The notes: generated by a model from the letters alone, not told the origin. DNA of 64,000 nucleotides from Actinomycetes bacterium (GCA_021811865.1 JAKAQB010000001.1:1-64000); one strand, 5' to 3'; counted from the stretch's first letter, positions 42,025 to 50,685 are shown. Program-made: numbers and translations.

Positions 42025-43467
42025 ATGCGGCGCCCGGCGACGACGGTGGTGACGCGCCGTCGGAGAGCGCCGACAGCAACCAAGGCGTTCGGCGTCGGCG
42101 CCCGCGAGAGCCACGACTCGAGCCGCTTCTACGCCCGCTTCGTGCCCAAGGCGATCGCCGCCGACGAGCAGCTGGCCGAGCACTTCGACCTCCCCGAGCC
42201 GCTCATCGTCGGGGACTCCCGCAAGATGGACGAGATCCCCGACAACTCCGTCGCCCTGGTCGTGACCTCACCGCCGTACTTCGCCGGCAAGGAGTACGAG
42301 CAGGCACTGGGGGAGGGCGTGATCCCGGCGTCCTACGCCGCGTACCTCGAGTTGCTGGCGGACGTCTTCGCCGAGTGCCGGAGGGTGCTCGAGCCCGGGG
42401 GCCGGATCGCCGTCAACGTGGCCAACCTCGGTCGGAAGCCGTACCGGTCGCTGGCAGCCGACGTGGTGCGGATCCTCGACGACGATCTCGGGCTGCTGCT
42501 GCGGGGGGAGATCGTCTGGCGGAAGGCGGGGGGCGCATCCGGCTCGTGCGCGTGGGGCTCCTACCGCTCGCCGGTCAACCCTGTCCTGCGGGACGTCACC
42601 GAGCGGGTGGTCGTCGCCTCCAAGGGCCGCTTCGACCGGGCCGTTGCCGTCGAGCGCCGCCGGGCGCACGGCCTCCCGCACGAGGCGTCGATAACCACCG
42701 ACGAGTTCCTCGAGGCGACCCTCGACGTGTGGGACATCCGCCCCGAGTCGGCTCGGCGTGTGCACCACCCGGCGCCGTTCCCGGTGGAGCTGCCCCAGCG
42801 GCTGATCGAGCTCTACACCTTCCGGGGTGACGTGGTGCTCGACCCGTTCCTTGGTTCGGGGAGCACCGCCGTGGCGGCTGCCCGAACCGGCCGGCGCTAC
42901 GTCGGCTACGACACCGAGGCGGAGTACGTCGCCCTGGCCAGCGAGCGGGTCGCCGCCGAGGTGGGCGTTGCCGGGCAGCTCTTCGCCGCCCCGGTCGAGC
43001 GAGCCCTGCCCGCCGACCGCAAGGCCGCAGCCGTGCTGGCGGTCGAGGTCCTCGCCGCTGCCGGCTTCGAGGTCGTCCAGCAGGACCGTCGTGTCCCCGG
43101 CGCCGGCGTCACCGTCGACGTCGTGGCACGCGGCGATGGCGGCCAGCCGTGGTACTTCGACGTGACCGGCGCCTTCACGACCACACCGGCCGGGTTGTCG
43201 CGCGCCGACGTGCTCTGGAAGGCGGTCGGGCGCGCCAGCGTCCTCCAGGCCTGCGGCGTCGGCCCCGTGGTGCTCGTGTCCTCCGACCTCCCCGCCCGGC
43301 GCAGCGCTGGTGACGCGGCACTGCATGCCCTCGGCCCGCGCCGTGTCCACGACGTCGTCGGTCTTCTCGACGCCGCCGGGCACGAGCGCCTGGCCCGTTA
43401 CGCGGCCGGTGGACGGCAGGCCCGCCCGCTTCCGGGGTTCTGGACCCTCGGCGAGATCGGACCGTGA
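42025..43467 (+). CDS. DNA methyltransferase (beta class, TSPPY) with extra C-terminal domain
   Basis: 480 residues from ATG 42025; GTGs at 42046/42049 or an upstream GTG at 41935 are alternatives. Residues about 40-310 are an amino-methyltransferase: VTSPPYFAGKEYEQ is motif IV (SPPY is usual for N4-cytosine enzymes), VLEPGGRIAVNVANLGRKPY, and DPFLGSGSTAVAAARTGRRYVGYD is motif I, in the beta-class order. The last about 140 residues (AAAVLAVEVLAAAGFEVVQ...GVTVDVVARGDGGQPWYFDVTGAF...ADVLWKAVGRASVLQACG) form a separate alpha/beta domain reminiscent of PD-(D/E)XK nucleases, but without a clear catalytic Lys. No restriction gene is adjacent. Confidence 0.85.
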   Translation: MRRPATTVVTRRRRAPTATKAFGVGARESHDSSRFYARFVPKAIAADEQLAEHFDLPEPLIVGDSRKMDEIPDNSVALVVTSPPYFAGKEYEQALGEGVIPASYAAYLELLADVFAECRRVLEPGGRIAVNVANLGRKPYRSLAADVVRILDDDLGLLLRGEIVWRKAGGASGSCAWGSYRSPVNPVLRDVTERVVVASKGRFDRAVAVERRRAHGLPHEASITTDEFLEATLDVWDIRPESARRVHHPAPFPVELPQRLIELYTFRGDVVLDPFLGSGSTAVAAARTGRRYVGYDTEAEYVALASERVAAEVGVAGQLFAAPVERALPADRKAAAVLAVEVLAAAGFEVVQQDRRVPGAGVTVDVVARGDGGQPWYFDVTGAFTTTPAGLSRADVLWKAVGRASVLQACGVGPVVLVSSDLPARRSAGDAALHALGPRRVHDVVGLLDAAGHERLARYAAGGRQARPLPGFWTLGEIGP

Positions 43468-43501
43468 GGCGGCCCACCCTCGTAGGTTGGAGGGCATGGA
43501 C

Positions 43502-44326
43502 ATGGGCGTCGCCATCTTCCCAACCCACTACGCCGTCGACCCGGCCACCATGGCCAGGCTGGCCGAGGAGCGGGGTCACGATTCGCTGTGGTTCCCGGAG
43601 CACACCCACATCCCGGCGTCGCGCCGGAGCCCGTACCCCGGGGGCGGCGACCTGCCCCGCAAGTACGCGCACACCTACGACCTGTTCGTAGCCATGACCG
43701 CGGCGGCCGGCGCCACCAAGAAGCTACGCGTGGGCAGCGGCATCTGCCTCCTCGTCGAGCGCGACCCGATCGTCACCGCCAAGGAGGTGGCGAGCATCGA
43801 CGTGCTCTCCGGGGGGCGGATCGAGCTCGGCGTCGGCCTCGGCTGGAACCGTGAGGAGATGGAGAACCACGGGACCGACCCCCGCCGGCGCACTGGCGTG
43901 CTGCGTGAACGCGTCGAGGCGATGAAGGCCATCTGGACCCAGGAGGAGGCCACCTACCACGGCGAGCACGTCGACTTCGAGCGCATCTGGTCGTGGCCCA
44001 AGCCGGCCCAGCGGCCGCACCCGCCGGTGCTCCTCGGTGGCAACGGCCCTGGCGTGACCGGGCGGGTGCTCGCCTTCGGCGACGGCTGGATGCCCAACTA
44101 CGCTCGGGGGGACATCAGGGAACGGGCCCGCTCCCTGCTCTCCGCAGCAGGGCGGTCCCTCGACCTCACCGTCATGGGAGCCCCTGCCGACGCACGCGCC
44201 CTCGCCGAGCTCGAGGAGGCCGGCTTCCGCCGCGCCCTGCACTGGCTGCCGTCGGCCGGCCGGGGGGAGGTGGAGCGGGCCATGGACGCCTTCGAGGCGG
44301 CCGTCGCCGAGGTGAACGGGCCGTGA
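43502..44326 (+). CDS. LLM class F420-dependent oxidoreductase
   Basis: 274 residues, luciferase-like TIM barrel. GVAIFPTHYAVDPATMARLAEERGHDSLWFPEHTHIP, RVGSGICLLVERDPIVTAKEVASIDVLSGGRIELGVGLGWNREEMENHG and PPVLLGGNGPGVTGRVLAFGDGWMPNY are the pattern of the actinobacterial F420 family. It would reduce or oxidise an unknown substrate with F420. ATG 43502 is preferred over ATG 43496 because GGAGGG ends 7 nt before it. It overlaps the next (broken) gene by GTGA. Confidence 0.9.
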   Translation: MGVAIFPTHYAVDPATMARLAEERGHDSLWFPEHTHIPASRRSPYPGGGDLPRKYAHTYDLFVAMTAAAGATKKLRVGSGICLLVERDPIVTAKEVASIDVLSGGRIELGVGLGWNREEMENHGTDPRRRTGVLRERVEAMKAIWTQEEATYHGEHVDFERIWSWPKPAQRPHPPVLLGGNGPGVTGRVLAFGDGWMPNYARGDIRERARSLLSAAGRSLDLTVMGAPADARALAELEEAGFRRALHWLPSAGRGEVERAMDAFEAAVAEVNGP

Positions 44327-44553
44327 CGCCAGAAGAGGCCCGGTGGCGCTTCGCCGGCGGGCGGGTCGCCCGCCTCGCGACCGCCGACGCCGCCGGGCGG
44401 CCTCACCTCGTGCCGCTCGTCTTCGCCGTCGACGGCTGCTGGTTCGCCGCTACGACCAGTACCGGCAGCAGGCCCCGGCCGGCCCGGCGCTCATCGTCGA
44501 CGTCGAGCGCTGGTCGGGGTGGGCGGCGACACCGTAGGGCGGCGACGCCGTAG
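44323..44553 (+). pseudogene. Broken PPOX-class F420-dependent oxidoreductase
   Basis: The first 50 codons, TPEEARWRFAGGRVARLATADAAGRPHLVPLVFAVDG, are the N-terminus of the pyridoxamine-5-phosphate-oxidase-like F420 family (normally 130-150 residues). After GCWFAA the frame becomes Ser/Arg-rich nonsense. In another frame ALIVDVERWSGWA appears, which resembles the next beta strands, so there is a frameshift and then truncation. It is coupled by GTGA to the LLM gene. Confidence 0.7.
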
Positions 44554-44562
44554 GGCGGCGAG
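44520..44562 (+). repeat. Short tandem repeats after the PPOX remnant
   Basis: GTAGGGCGGCGAC(A/G)CC-like 15-16 bp units repeat about 2.5 times across the end of the remnant. This is the kind of local duplication also seen after leuB, GH65 and in the 46.6-kb gap. Confidence 0.6.
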
Positions 44563-44821
44563 GCATGACCGGTCGCCGGAAGTGGAGCTCGCCTGGCGAC
44601 CGCTGTGAGTGGCCGCGCCCGACGCTCCATCTCGAACATTGGATGCTCGTTGTCGCCTGACGACGACCAGCTTCCAAGGTTTCGTCACGCCGGCGGTGGG
44701 CGACCGCGATGAGTGGGGATCGGTCCCCGAGGCTGCCTCGCGCGGCGGCTGGAGCGGTTCGGCCAGCGGGTCATCCCGGAGGTCGCCTCCTTGTCGTCCC
44801 AGCGCCCGTAACCTCCGGGCC

Positions 44822-46315
44822 ATGCTGCCCGGAGCGCAGCCCGCCGTGGTCGACGGCAGGCACCTGACCATCGAGGACGTCGTCGCCGTGGGGCGCCACC
44901 GAGCTGCTGCCGTCCTCGGCGACGCCGCCCGCCTGCGGATGGAGCAGACCCATGCGGTCGTGGTCGAGGCTCTCGCGGCGGAGGCGTCGGTGTACGGCCT
45001 GACGACCGGCGTGGCCGAACGCAAACGGGTCCGCCTCGGACCGGACGAACGGCACGCGTGGAACCGGAAGCTCCTGCGGAGCCACAGGGTGGCCCAGGGG
45101 CCGCCCGCGTCCGACGAGCTCGTCCGGTCCGCCATGATCGTCCTGGCCAACAGCCTGGCAACAGGCGCCGCCGGCGTGCGCCCCGCGGTCGTGGAGCTGG
45201 TCATCGTCGCCCTCGCCCAGGGCCGGCTGCCAGCGGTCCGCACCCTCGGGTCGGTCGGCCAGGCGGACCTCGGGCCGATGGCCGATCTGGCCGAGGGGGT
45301 CGTCGGTGAGAGCGCGTTGGAGCTGGAGCCGGGGGAGGCCCTGGCGTTGCTCAACAACAACGCATTCGCGGTCGGGGCCGCTTCGTTGGCGGTGCACGAC
45401 GCCGAGCTCCTGCTCGCCACCCTCGACGTCGCTGCTGCGCTCGACCTGGAGGCCTTCGCCGGCAACGTGAGCCCGTACCATCCGGCGGTGGCGGAGGCAC
45501 GCCCGCATCCCGGCCTGCGCCGGACGATCGAACGGATGGGTGGGCTGCTCGAAGGCAGCTTCCTCTTCCAACCAGGCGCGGCGCGGAACCTCCAGGATCC
45601 GCTCACGTTCCGCTGCGTGCCACAGATCCACGGGGCCGCACGCGATGCCCTGGCTTACGCCCGTGCCACCGTCGAGACCGAGCTCAACTCGTCGCAGGGC
45701 AACCCGATCGTCGTGCTGGCGGAGCGGCGGGTACAGTCCGCCGGCAACTTCGACGTCGGGCCGGTGGCTGGTGCCTTGGACTTCGCCCGCCTGGCCATGG
45801 CGCCGGTGGTTGCCGCCGCCGCCGAACGAGCCGTCAAGCTGTTGCAGGCACCCCTGTCCGGGCTGCCGTCGGGGCTGGCCGTCGCCCCGGAGACGGGGGA
45901 CGACGGTCTGGCCGAGCTTGCCGTCGCCGTGCAGGCCGTTGCCGTCGAGGCGCGCAGCCTCGCCCACCCGGTGTCCGCTGACCTCGTGAGCACCAGCAAG
46001 GCGGAAGGCATCGAGGACCGGACGACCAACGCACCGCTCGCCGCCCGGCGCCTCGGGGAGATGACCGGCCTGGTTGCCCGGGTCGCCGCCATCGAACTGG
46101 TGGTCGCAGCCCAGGCGGTCGACCTGCGGGGGTCGTCACCCCTCGGGCGGGGGACCCGGCGGGCGTACGCTGCTGTTCGCGAGCGGGTGGCGTTCACCGG
46201 TCGCAACGAAACGCTGCCCGTCGACCTCGAGCCGGTGGTGGAGCTGGTGGCGAGCGGCCACCTTGCCGGCGTGGGGGAGGCGCAGGAGGGCGACCCGGGC
46301 GAGGAGAGGTGCTGA
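44822..46315 (+). CDS. Aromatic amino acid ammonia-lyase family protein lacking the MIO tripeptide
   Basis: 497 residues with the whole HAL/PAL fold: VYGLTTGV with the catalytic-loop Tyr Y58, NSLATGAAGVRPAVVELVIVALAQGRLPAVRTLGSVG, ALALLNNNAFAVG, QDPLTFRCVPQIHGAARDAL, ETELNSSQGNPIV and NFDVGPVAGALDFARLAMA. Where active enzymes have GSVGASGDLAPL (Ala-Ser-Gly cyclises to the MIO electrophile), this one reads GSVGQADLGPM with Q147-A148, one residue shorter. So it cannot form MIO and probably does another reaction or none. The other family segments are conserved, which argues against simple decay. Confidence 0.9.
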   Translation: MLPGAQPAVVDGRHLTIEDVVAVGRHRAAAVLGDAARLRMEQTHAVVVEALAAEASVYGLTTGVAERKRVRLGPDERHAWNRKLLRSHRVAQGPPASDELVRSAMIVLANSLATGAAGVRPAVVELVIVALAQGRLPAVRTLGSVGQADLGPMADLAEGVVGESALELEPGEALALLNNNAFAVGAASLAVHDAELLLATLDVAAALDLEAFAGNVSPYHPAVAEARPHPGLRRTIERMGGLLEGSFLFQPGAARNLQDPLTFRCVPQIHGAARDALAYARATVETELNSSQGNPIVVLAERRVQSAGNFDVGPVAGALDFARLAMAPVVAAAAERAVKLLQAPLSGLPSGLAVAPETGDDGLAELAVAVQAVAVEARSLAHPVSADLVSTSKAEGIEDRTTNAPLAARRLGEMTGLVARVAAIELVVAAQAVDLRGSSPLGRGTRRAYAAVRERVAFTGRNETLPVDLEPVVELVASGHLAGVGEAQEGDPGEERC

Positions 46316-46790
46316 ACAGCCGTGCAGGTCGTTGGAGGCACGGGTCGGCTCGCCGAGCCGGGTCCCGCCCGACCAGTCCGGGGCCGCCCTTCCTGCAGGG
46401 TCGAAGGCGACGTCGGGCTGGCGGTGCGCCAGAGCGCGGGTGATCCACGTCGGGCGGGTGGTGAACACGAACGCCTCCGCGTGTGCGCTCACCACCCCGC
46501 CGAGGAGGAGCTGGAGTTAGGCGCGGGCGACGGCTCCGTCGACCCCGAGACGTCGCACAGCAGGACCAGCCGGCGGGGCCGGGTGAGCCGGCGGGACCGG
46601 GTGAGCCGGCCGGACCGGGTGAGCTGGGGCAGCAGGACCAGCTCGGAGTCGTCGGTGAAAATGTGGAAGAACCCGGCGAGGCACTTGGTCGGCCGCGCGA
46701 GCCCGTCGCCGTCGCCGGCTGAGCCTCCCGACCCTCGGTTCTTCGACCGTCCGTGAGGTGGATGCATGGCGCGGCGGTAGCGTCCGGCAG
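46316..46790 (+). other. Intergenic stretch with 18-bp tandem repeats
   Basis: 475 bp with no convincing gene. Between about 46570 and 46625 an 18-bp unit like CGGGACCGGGTGAGCCGG occurs three times. TAGCGT at 46778-46783 may be the -10 of the next gene, 7 nt before its GTG. Confidence 0.5.
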
Positions 46791-47354
46791 GTGCCCTTCG
46801 ACGACGGTAGGCAGCATGTGGGCGTCGATCCCTGGCTGGTCGGCGAGGAGGATCGCGACCCGACGAGGCGGTTGCGTGGTCGCCTCCCGGCGCCGGTCAC
46901 GGTCTGGACGGCCGCCACGCGCCGCGTCGGCCGGGCGGGGATCACGGTTTCTTCCGTCATCGTGGCTGAAGGGGAGCCGCCGGAGATCGCAGGCCTGATC
47001 GGGCTGCTGTCGGACTTCTGGGATGCCGCGGCCGAGAGTCGCAGGTTTGTGCTCCATGCCCTCACCGCCGACCAACTGGACCTGGCCGAACGCTTCGCCC
47101 TCCGATGGCCGGGCGATCCGTTCGAAGGGCTGGCCGTCAGCGCGACGGAATGGGGACCGCAACTCGAAGCCGTCTCCACCCGGGCGTCGTGCTCCGTGGT
47201 CGGCAGCTCGGATGCCGGCCACGGCCTCCTCGTGCGGGCGAGGGTCGAACGGGTGGCCATCGGGGACGGCACCCGGTTGCCGCTGGTGCACTACCGGGGC
47301 GCCTATGTCACCGTGGGGCCCCGGCCCCGGCCCCGGTCCCAAGAGGCCCCATAG
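46791..47354 (+). CDS. Flavin reductase-like (FMN-binding split barrel) protein
   Basis: 187 residues. RRLRGRLPAPVTVWTAATRRVGRAGITVSSVIVAEGEPPEIAGLIGLLSDFWDAAAESRRFVLHALTADQLDLAERFALRWPGDPFEGL is the flavin-reductase-like split-barrel pattern (the FMN phosphate loop around GITVSSVIVAEGEP). These reduce FMN with NAD(P)H or F420 or just bind flavin. The GTG at 46791 is 7 nt after a -10-like TAGCGT, which suggests leaderless translation; a longer form from GTG 46758 is possible. Confidence 0.8.
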   Translation: MPFDDGRQHVGVDPWLVGEEDRDPTRRLRGRLPAPVTVWTAATRRVGRAGITVSSVIVAEGEPPEIAGLIGLLSDFWDAAAESRRFVLHALTADQLDLAERFALRWPGDPFEGLAVSATEWGPQLEAVSTRASCSVVGSSDAGHGLLVRARVERVAIGDGTRLPLVHYRGAYVTVGPRPRPRSQEAP

Positions 47355-47598
47355 GGCTGATGGGTCGGCGAGACTCGGTGCGTTGGGCGTGGGTTGGGCG
47401 ATTGAGGCGCCTATCGGGTCCTGAGTGCACCGAGGTGGGCGCCCGCATGCCTTCGCCTGCCCGGTGCGTCGAGCTGAGATGGAAAGGGTGCAGCGCCTGG
47501 CGGTAGGGCGGGCGCGCTCCGCTGCTGCTTGGCCACCCGCTGGAGGTTGTTGGGACGCCGCGGCGCGAACATTGTGCATCCCCGGAGATGACACGCCG

Positions 47599-48777
47599 AT
47601 GCCGCCCCGACGTGGCGCCGAGCCGCGATCGGTCGCCATGCTCGCCCCCAACCCGGCCGGAGGGCGGGTGGCGGCGGGCGCGCCGGCGGCGGTGGCCGCC
47701 GCCCGGTCCCGCTGGAGGCGGGCGTGGCCCCTCCTGCGCTGGGTGCTGGCCGCCGTCGTGGTGGGGCTGGCCGCCTGGGTGGTGTCGGGTGAGACGGCGG
47801 AGCTGAGTGGTGCCGGCAAGCTCCTGTCGGGGATTCGTTGGCCGTGGGCGGTCGTTGCTGCCACGGTGGAGGCTCTGAGCTACGTGGCATCTGCCGCCCT
47901 GCAGCAGACCCTCCTCCGCAGCGGGCACCTCCGGAGTGGGCTCGGTCGCACATCCCTCGTGAGCCTTGCGACGTCGGCGATGCAGAACAGCCTGCCCGCC
48001 GGTGCAGCATTCGCCGGCGTCTTCGCCTACCGCCAGTACCGGCGCATGGGTGCTAGCGAGCTCCTGGCCGCCTGGTCTGTCGTAGCGGTCACGGGGTGCC
48101 TGTTCGTGGGCATCACCGCCATGGCCGTGGTGGGGCTGGTGCTGGCATTTGGGGTAGGCAGCGCGGAGGGGTTGGTACAGGTGCTCGGCGGGCTCGGCGC
48201 CGCTGCTGCAGCGCTCGTCGTCGGCTGGTTGCGGCGCGACTGGGTGTTCGCGCGGGTGGAGGGTCTGCTCCGCTTCGGGCAGCGGCGGCTGGGTCGGCCC
48301 CACGGCGACCCCCGCCAGGTCGTCGGTCGGTTCCGGCGGCGCCTGGGGGCGGTGACTCCGAGCCGCCGCCACTGGTGGATGGCCCTCGGGAGCGCCCTCT
48401 TCACGTGGGGCTTCGACCTGCTCTGCCTCGTCTTCGCCTTCGTCGCCGTCGGCGCTCCCGTGCCCTGGCGCGGCCTGCTCCTCGCGTACTCGGCTGCTCA
48501 GCTCGCCGCCACGCTGCCGATCACCCCGGGCGGGCTGGGCGTCGTCGAGGGCAGCCTGACGGTCGCCTTGGTGGCCTTCGGTGGCGCGGAGGCATCGGCC
48601 GTCGCCGCCGTGCTCGTGTACCGGATGATCAGCTACTGGGCCGAGATGCCCGTCGGCTGGCTGTCGTCACTCGCTGTGGGCAGGATGCCCGCCCGCCCTG
48701 TGCTCCCCATCGACTCCCCAGCCCCGCAGTCGAGCGCGTCCCCGAAGGGCGAGCCGCCGAGCGGAGGCGGGTCGTGA
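47599..48777 (+). CDS. YbhN/UPF0104 (lysylphosphatidylglycerol-flippase-like) membrane protein
   Basis: 392 residues with about eight membrane helices. The pattern LRWVLAAVVVGLAAWVVSGE, SYVASAALQQTLLRSGHLRSGL, AMQNSLPAGAAFAGVFAYRQYRRMGASELLAAW and AATLPITPGGLGVVEGSLTVAL is typical of the UPF0104 family, relatives of the MprF membrane domain. The GGLGVxEG loop is diagnostic. The substrate may be a lipid. Start ATG 47599 with GGAGATG upstream; ATG 47638 would remove a poorly conserved tail. Overlaps the lipoprotein gene by GTGA. Confidence 0.88.
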   Translation: MPPRRGAEPRSVAMLAPNPAGGRVAAGAPAAVAAARSRWRRAWPLLRWVLAAVVVGLAAWVVSGETAELSGAGKLLSGIRWPWAVVAATVEALSYVASAALQQTLLRSGHLRSGLGRTSLVSLATSAMQNSLPAGAAFAGVFAYRQYRRMGASELLAAWSVVAVTGCLFVGITAMAVVGLVLAFGVGSAEGLVQVLGGLGAAAAALVVGWLRRDWVFARVEGLLRFGQRRLGRPHGDPRQVVGRFRRRLGAVTPSRRHWWMALGSALFTWGFDLLCLVFAFVAVGAPVPWRGLLLAYSAAQLAATLPITPGGLGVVEGSLTVALVAFGGAEASAVAAVLVYRMISYWAEMPVGWLSSLAVGRMPARPVLPIDSPAPQSSASPKGEPPSGGGS

Positions 48778-49190
48778 AGCCGTACCTCTCGCCGAGCCTT
48801 GCGCTCGTCGTGGCGTCGGTCGCGCTGGCCGGCTGCGGTGGCAGCGGCCTGCGACTGGAGGCCCGGTCGGTCTCGGCGTGCTACCGCACCATCCCTACGG
48901 CCGTGGCCGACTCCCACGACAGCGACGCCCGGCTGCTCGGCGTCCACCACCTCCGGCTGGAGCTGCTGCGCCGGAGGAACGCGTCGCTGCTCGCGGCGTG
49001 GCCGGGTGGGGACCCCACCGTCTGCACCATCGCGCTCGAGGGCCCGTTCCGCCCCGGCCAGGTCGAGGGCGCGCCGCCGTCAGCGGCCGGGCGCTTCGCC
49101 CTGCTGGTCCTCGATGTGCGCACCGGCCGCCTGCTGGTCAGCACCGTGACCGACCACCTGCCGAGACGGCTGTTGGGGCGCACGTACTGA
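48774..49190 (+). CDS. Putative lipoprotein
   Basis: 138 residues. N-terminal signal LSPSLALVVASVALAGCGGSG with lipobox LAGC (Cys 22). The mature domain is small and has RSVSACYRTIPTAVADSHDSDARLLGVHHLRLELLRRR. I do not recognise a family. It is coupled by a 4-bp overlap to the YbhN-type membrane protein and probably acts with it at the membrane surface. Confidence 0.75.
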   Translation: MKPYLSPSLALVVASVALAGCGGSGLRLEARSVSACYRTIPTAVADSHDSDARLLGVHHLRLELLRRRNASLLAAWPGGDPTVCTIALEGPFRPGQVEGAPPSAAGRFALLVLDVRTGRLLVSTVTDHLPRRLLGRTY

Positions 49191-49208
49191 TCTCCTACCA
49201 TCCGGCAG

Positions 49209-49535
49209 ATGGACCTCGTGAAGCTGGTGGTGTTCGTCCCCGAAGCCGGCTCCGAGCGGCTGCGGAAAGCCCTAGGGGAGGCCGGCGCCGGCTACATCGG
49301 CAAGTACTCGTTCTGCAGCTGGTCGGTGAGCGGGACGGGCCGGTTCCGCCCCGAAGAGGGTGCCGTGCCGCACATCGGCACCGCCGGCGAGCTCGAGACC
49401 GTTGCCGAGGAGCGCATCGAGGTCACCTGCCGCCGTGAGCTCGCCCGGGAGATCGCCCAGGTCGTGCGCAGCGTCCACCCCTACGAGGAGGTCGTGATCG
49501 ACCTCTACCCGATGCTCGACCCCGACGACCTGTAG
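49209..49535 (+). CDS. NIF3-like (YqfO/CutA-like) single-domain protein
   Basis: 108 residues. KLVVFVPEAGSERLRKALGEAGAGYIGKYSFCSWSVSGTGRFRPEEGAVPHIGTAGELETVAEERIEVTC and VHPYEEVVIDLYPM match the CutA/PII-like domain inserted in YqfO-type NIF3 proteins. Here it stands alone, without the dinuclear metal-binding NIF3 halves. Such standalone domains are common; function is not known. It begins 18 bp after the lipoprotein gene. Confidence 0.88.
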   Translation: MDLVKLVVFVPEAGSERLRKALGEAGAGYIGKYSFCSWSVSGTGRFRPEEGAVPHIGTAGELETVAEERIEVTCRRELAREIAQVVRSVHPYEEVVIDLYPMLDPDDL

Positions 49536-49544
49536 GTAGGTCCC

Positions 49545-50000
49545 TCAGGGCAGCCGGCCGGCCCGCAGGGCGTGCTGGCGCGCGATCTCCTCGGTCAGCA
49601 CGTCCCGCAGCAGGTCAACGGCTTGGATCACCTTCGGGTGGCGGAGGTGGTACAGGACCCGGCTGCCCTGGCGCTCCGCCTCGACAAGCCCGCGGTCACG
49701 GAGCACAGCGAGGTGCTGGGAGGTGTTGGACTGGGGGGTCTCCAAGTACTCGGCCAGCTCGTTGACGCTCCTGGGCCTGTCCCGGAGGGCGTAGAGCACC
49801 ATGAGGCGTTTTGGCTCGTTGATGGCGTGGCACATCTCCGACACGAGCTCGGTCAGCTCCTCACGCAGGTGCGGATCGATGCTCTCCCCGTCCGCGCCGG
49901 CCACGAGCTCCTGGCTGTCGGCTGTCATCACGGAGTCCGCCGGCGCCGGCGGCGCCGCATCTCTGCGGTCACCGACGGGTGCGTCGTCTCGGACGGGCAT
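49545..50000 (-). CDS. ArsR family transcriptional regulator
   Basis: 151 residues. Winged helix INEPKRLMVLYALRDRPRSVNELAEYLETPQSNTSQHLAVLRDRGLVEAERQGSRVLYHLRHPKVIQAVDLLRDVL. The recognition helix QSNTSQHLAVLRDRG is typical. Typical ArsR metal-binding Cys pairs are not present; only one Cys (SEMCHA) is seen, so the signal is not clearly metal. A Pro/Ala-rich about 40-residue N-terminal tail precedes it. The Rieske-receiver gene lies 41 bp upstream on the same strand. Confidence 0.88.
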   Translation of the reverse strand: MPVRDDAPVGDRRDAAPPAPADSVMTADSQELVAGADGESIDPHLREELTELVSEMCHAINEPKRLMVLYALRDRPRSVNELAEYLETPQSNTSQHLAVLRDRGLVEAERQGSRVLYHLRHPKVIQAVDLLRDVLTEEIARQHALRAGRLP

Positions 50001-50040
50001 GCCCCCAGCGTAGGCGGCGAGCGCCAGGCCACCGGAGCGT

Positions 50041-50685
50041 TCAAGCCCACGACATGTAGACCCGTCCACCCTCGACCAGCACGTCGTAGGTGGCCAGGTC
50101 ATGGTCGGCGGGGCCGCGGATCCGTTCGCCGCTGGAGAGGTCGAAGCGACTGCCGTGCGCCTGGCAGGTCACGACCGTAGCGTCGAGGGGGCCGTCGGAG
50201 AGGCGGGCTCCGGCGTGCGGGCAGACGTCGCATGCGGCGATGAGCCGACCGTCCAGGTGGTAGAGAGCAACCGGACCGACAGGGGTGTCCGCGACCCGCA
50301 CGACCATTCCCAGCCGCCCGGCGACATCGGCGAGGTCGGCGAGCAACGCCCGACGCCGCCCGAGCGGGCCGGAGCCGGCCAGACGGCGGAGCACGATCGA
50401 GAGGGCCCCACGGTTGCCGACGGCGTCGCAGCCGGCTCTCTCGGCCGCTTCCAGCCGGTCACGGTCGGGGAGGGAGTGGCATCCGACGATGAGCGCCTCG
50501 GGGCGCCGGGCTCTCCAGTCGCGGATCACCTCCATGGCGTCGGCACCGGCGAGGTCGACGACCACCGCAGCAGCGGGACCGTCATCCGGCGGAGCGACGC
50601 AAAGGCCCCTCTCGCGGGCGAAGGCAGCCGCCTGGCGGAGCACCATCGGATCCGAGGACACGACGACCACCCGGGCGGTGGTCAC
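50041..50685 (-). CDS. Receiver-like domain fused to a Rieske [2Fe-2S] domain
   Basis: 214 residues in two parts. Residues 1-110 (ARVVVVSSDPMVLRQAAAFARERGLCV...AVVVDLAGADAMEVIRDWRARRPEALIVGCHSLPDRDRLEAAERAGCDAVGNRGALSIVL) have the alternating strand/helix pattern of a response-regulator receiver, with a candidate Asp in VVVDLAG. Residues 115-214 are a Rieske ferredoxin: CDVCPHAGARL and VTCQAHGSRFDLSSG give the Cys-x-His ... Cys-x2-His cluster ligands. Rieske domains pass electrons; the receiver part may sense or dock. Start GTG 50685 is uncertain; GTG 50670 is possible. Confidence 0.8.
   Translation of the reverse strand: MTTARVVVVSSDPMVLRQAAAFARERGLCVAPPDDGPAAAVVVDLAGADAMEVIRDWRARRPEALIVGCHSLPDRDRLEAAERAGCDAVGNRGALSIVLRRLAGSGPLGRRRALLADLADVAGRLGMVVRVADTPVGPVALYHLDGRLIAACDVCPHAGARLSDGPLDATVVTCQAHGSRFDLSSGERIRGPADHDLATYDVLVEGGRVYMSWA

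Noticed and set aside
46322..46756. Plus-strand frames in the 46.3-46.8 kb gap
   Set aside because: They read through an 18-bp tandem array (repeated SRRDRV) and lack a ribosome binding site or any family.
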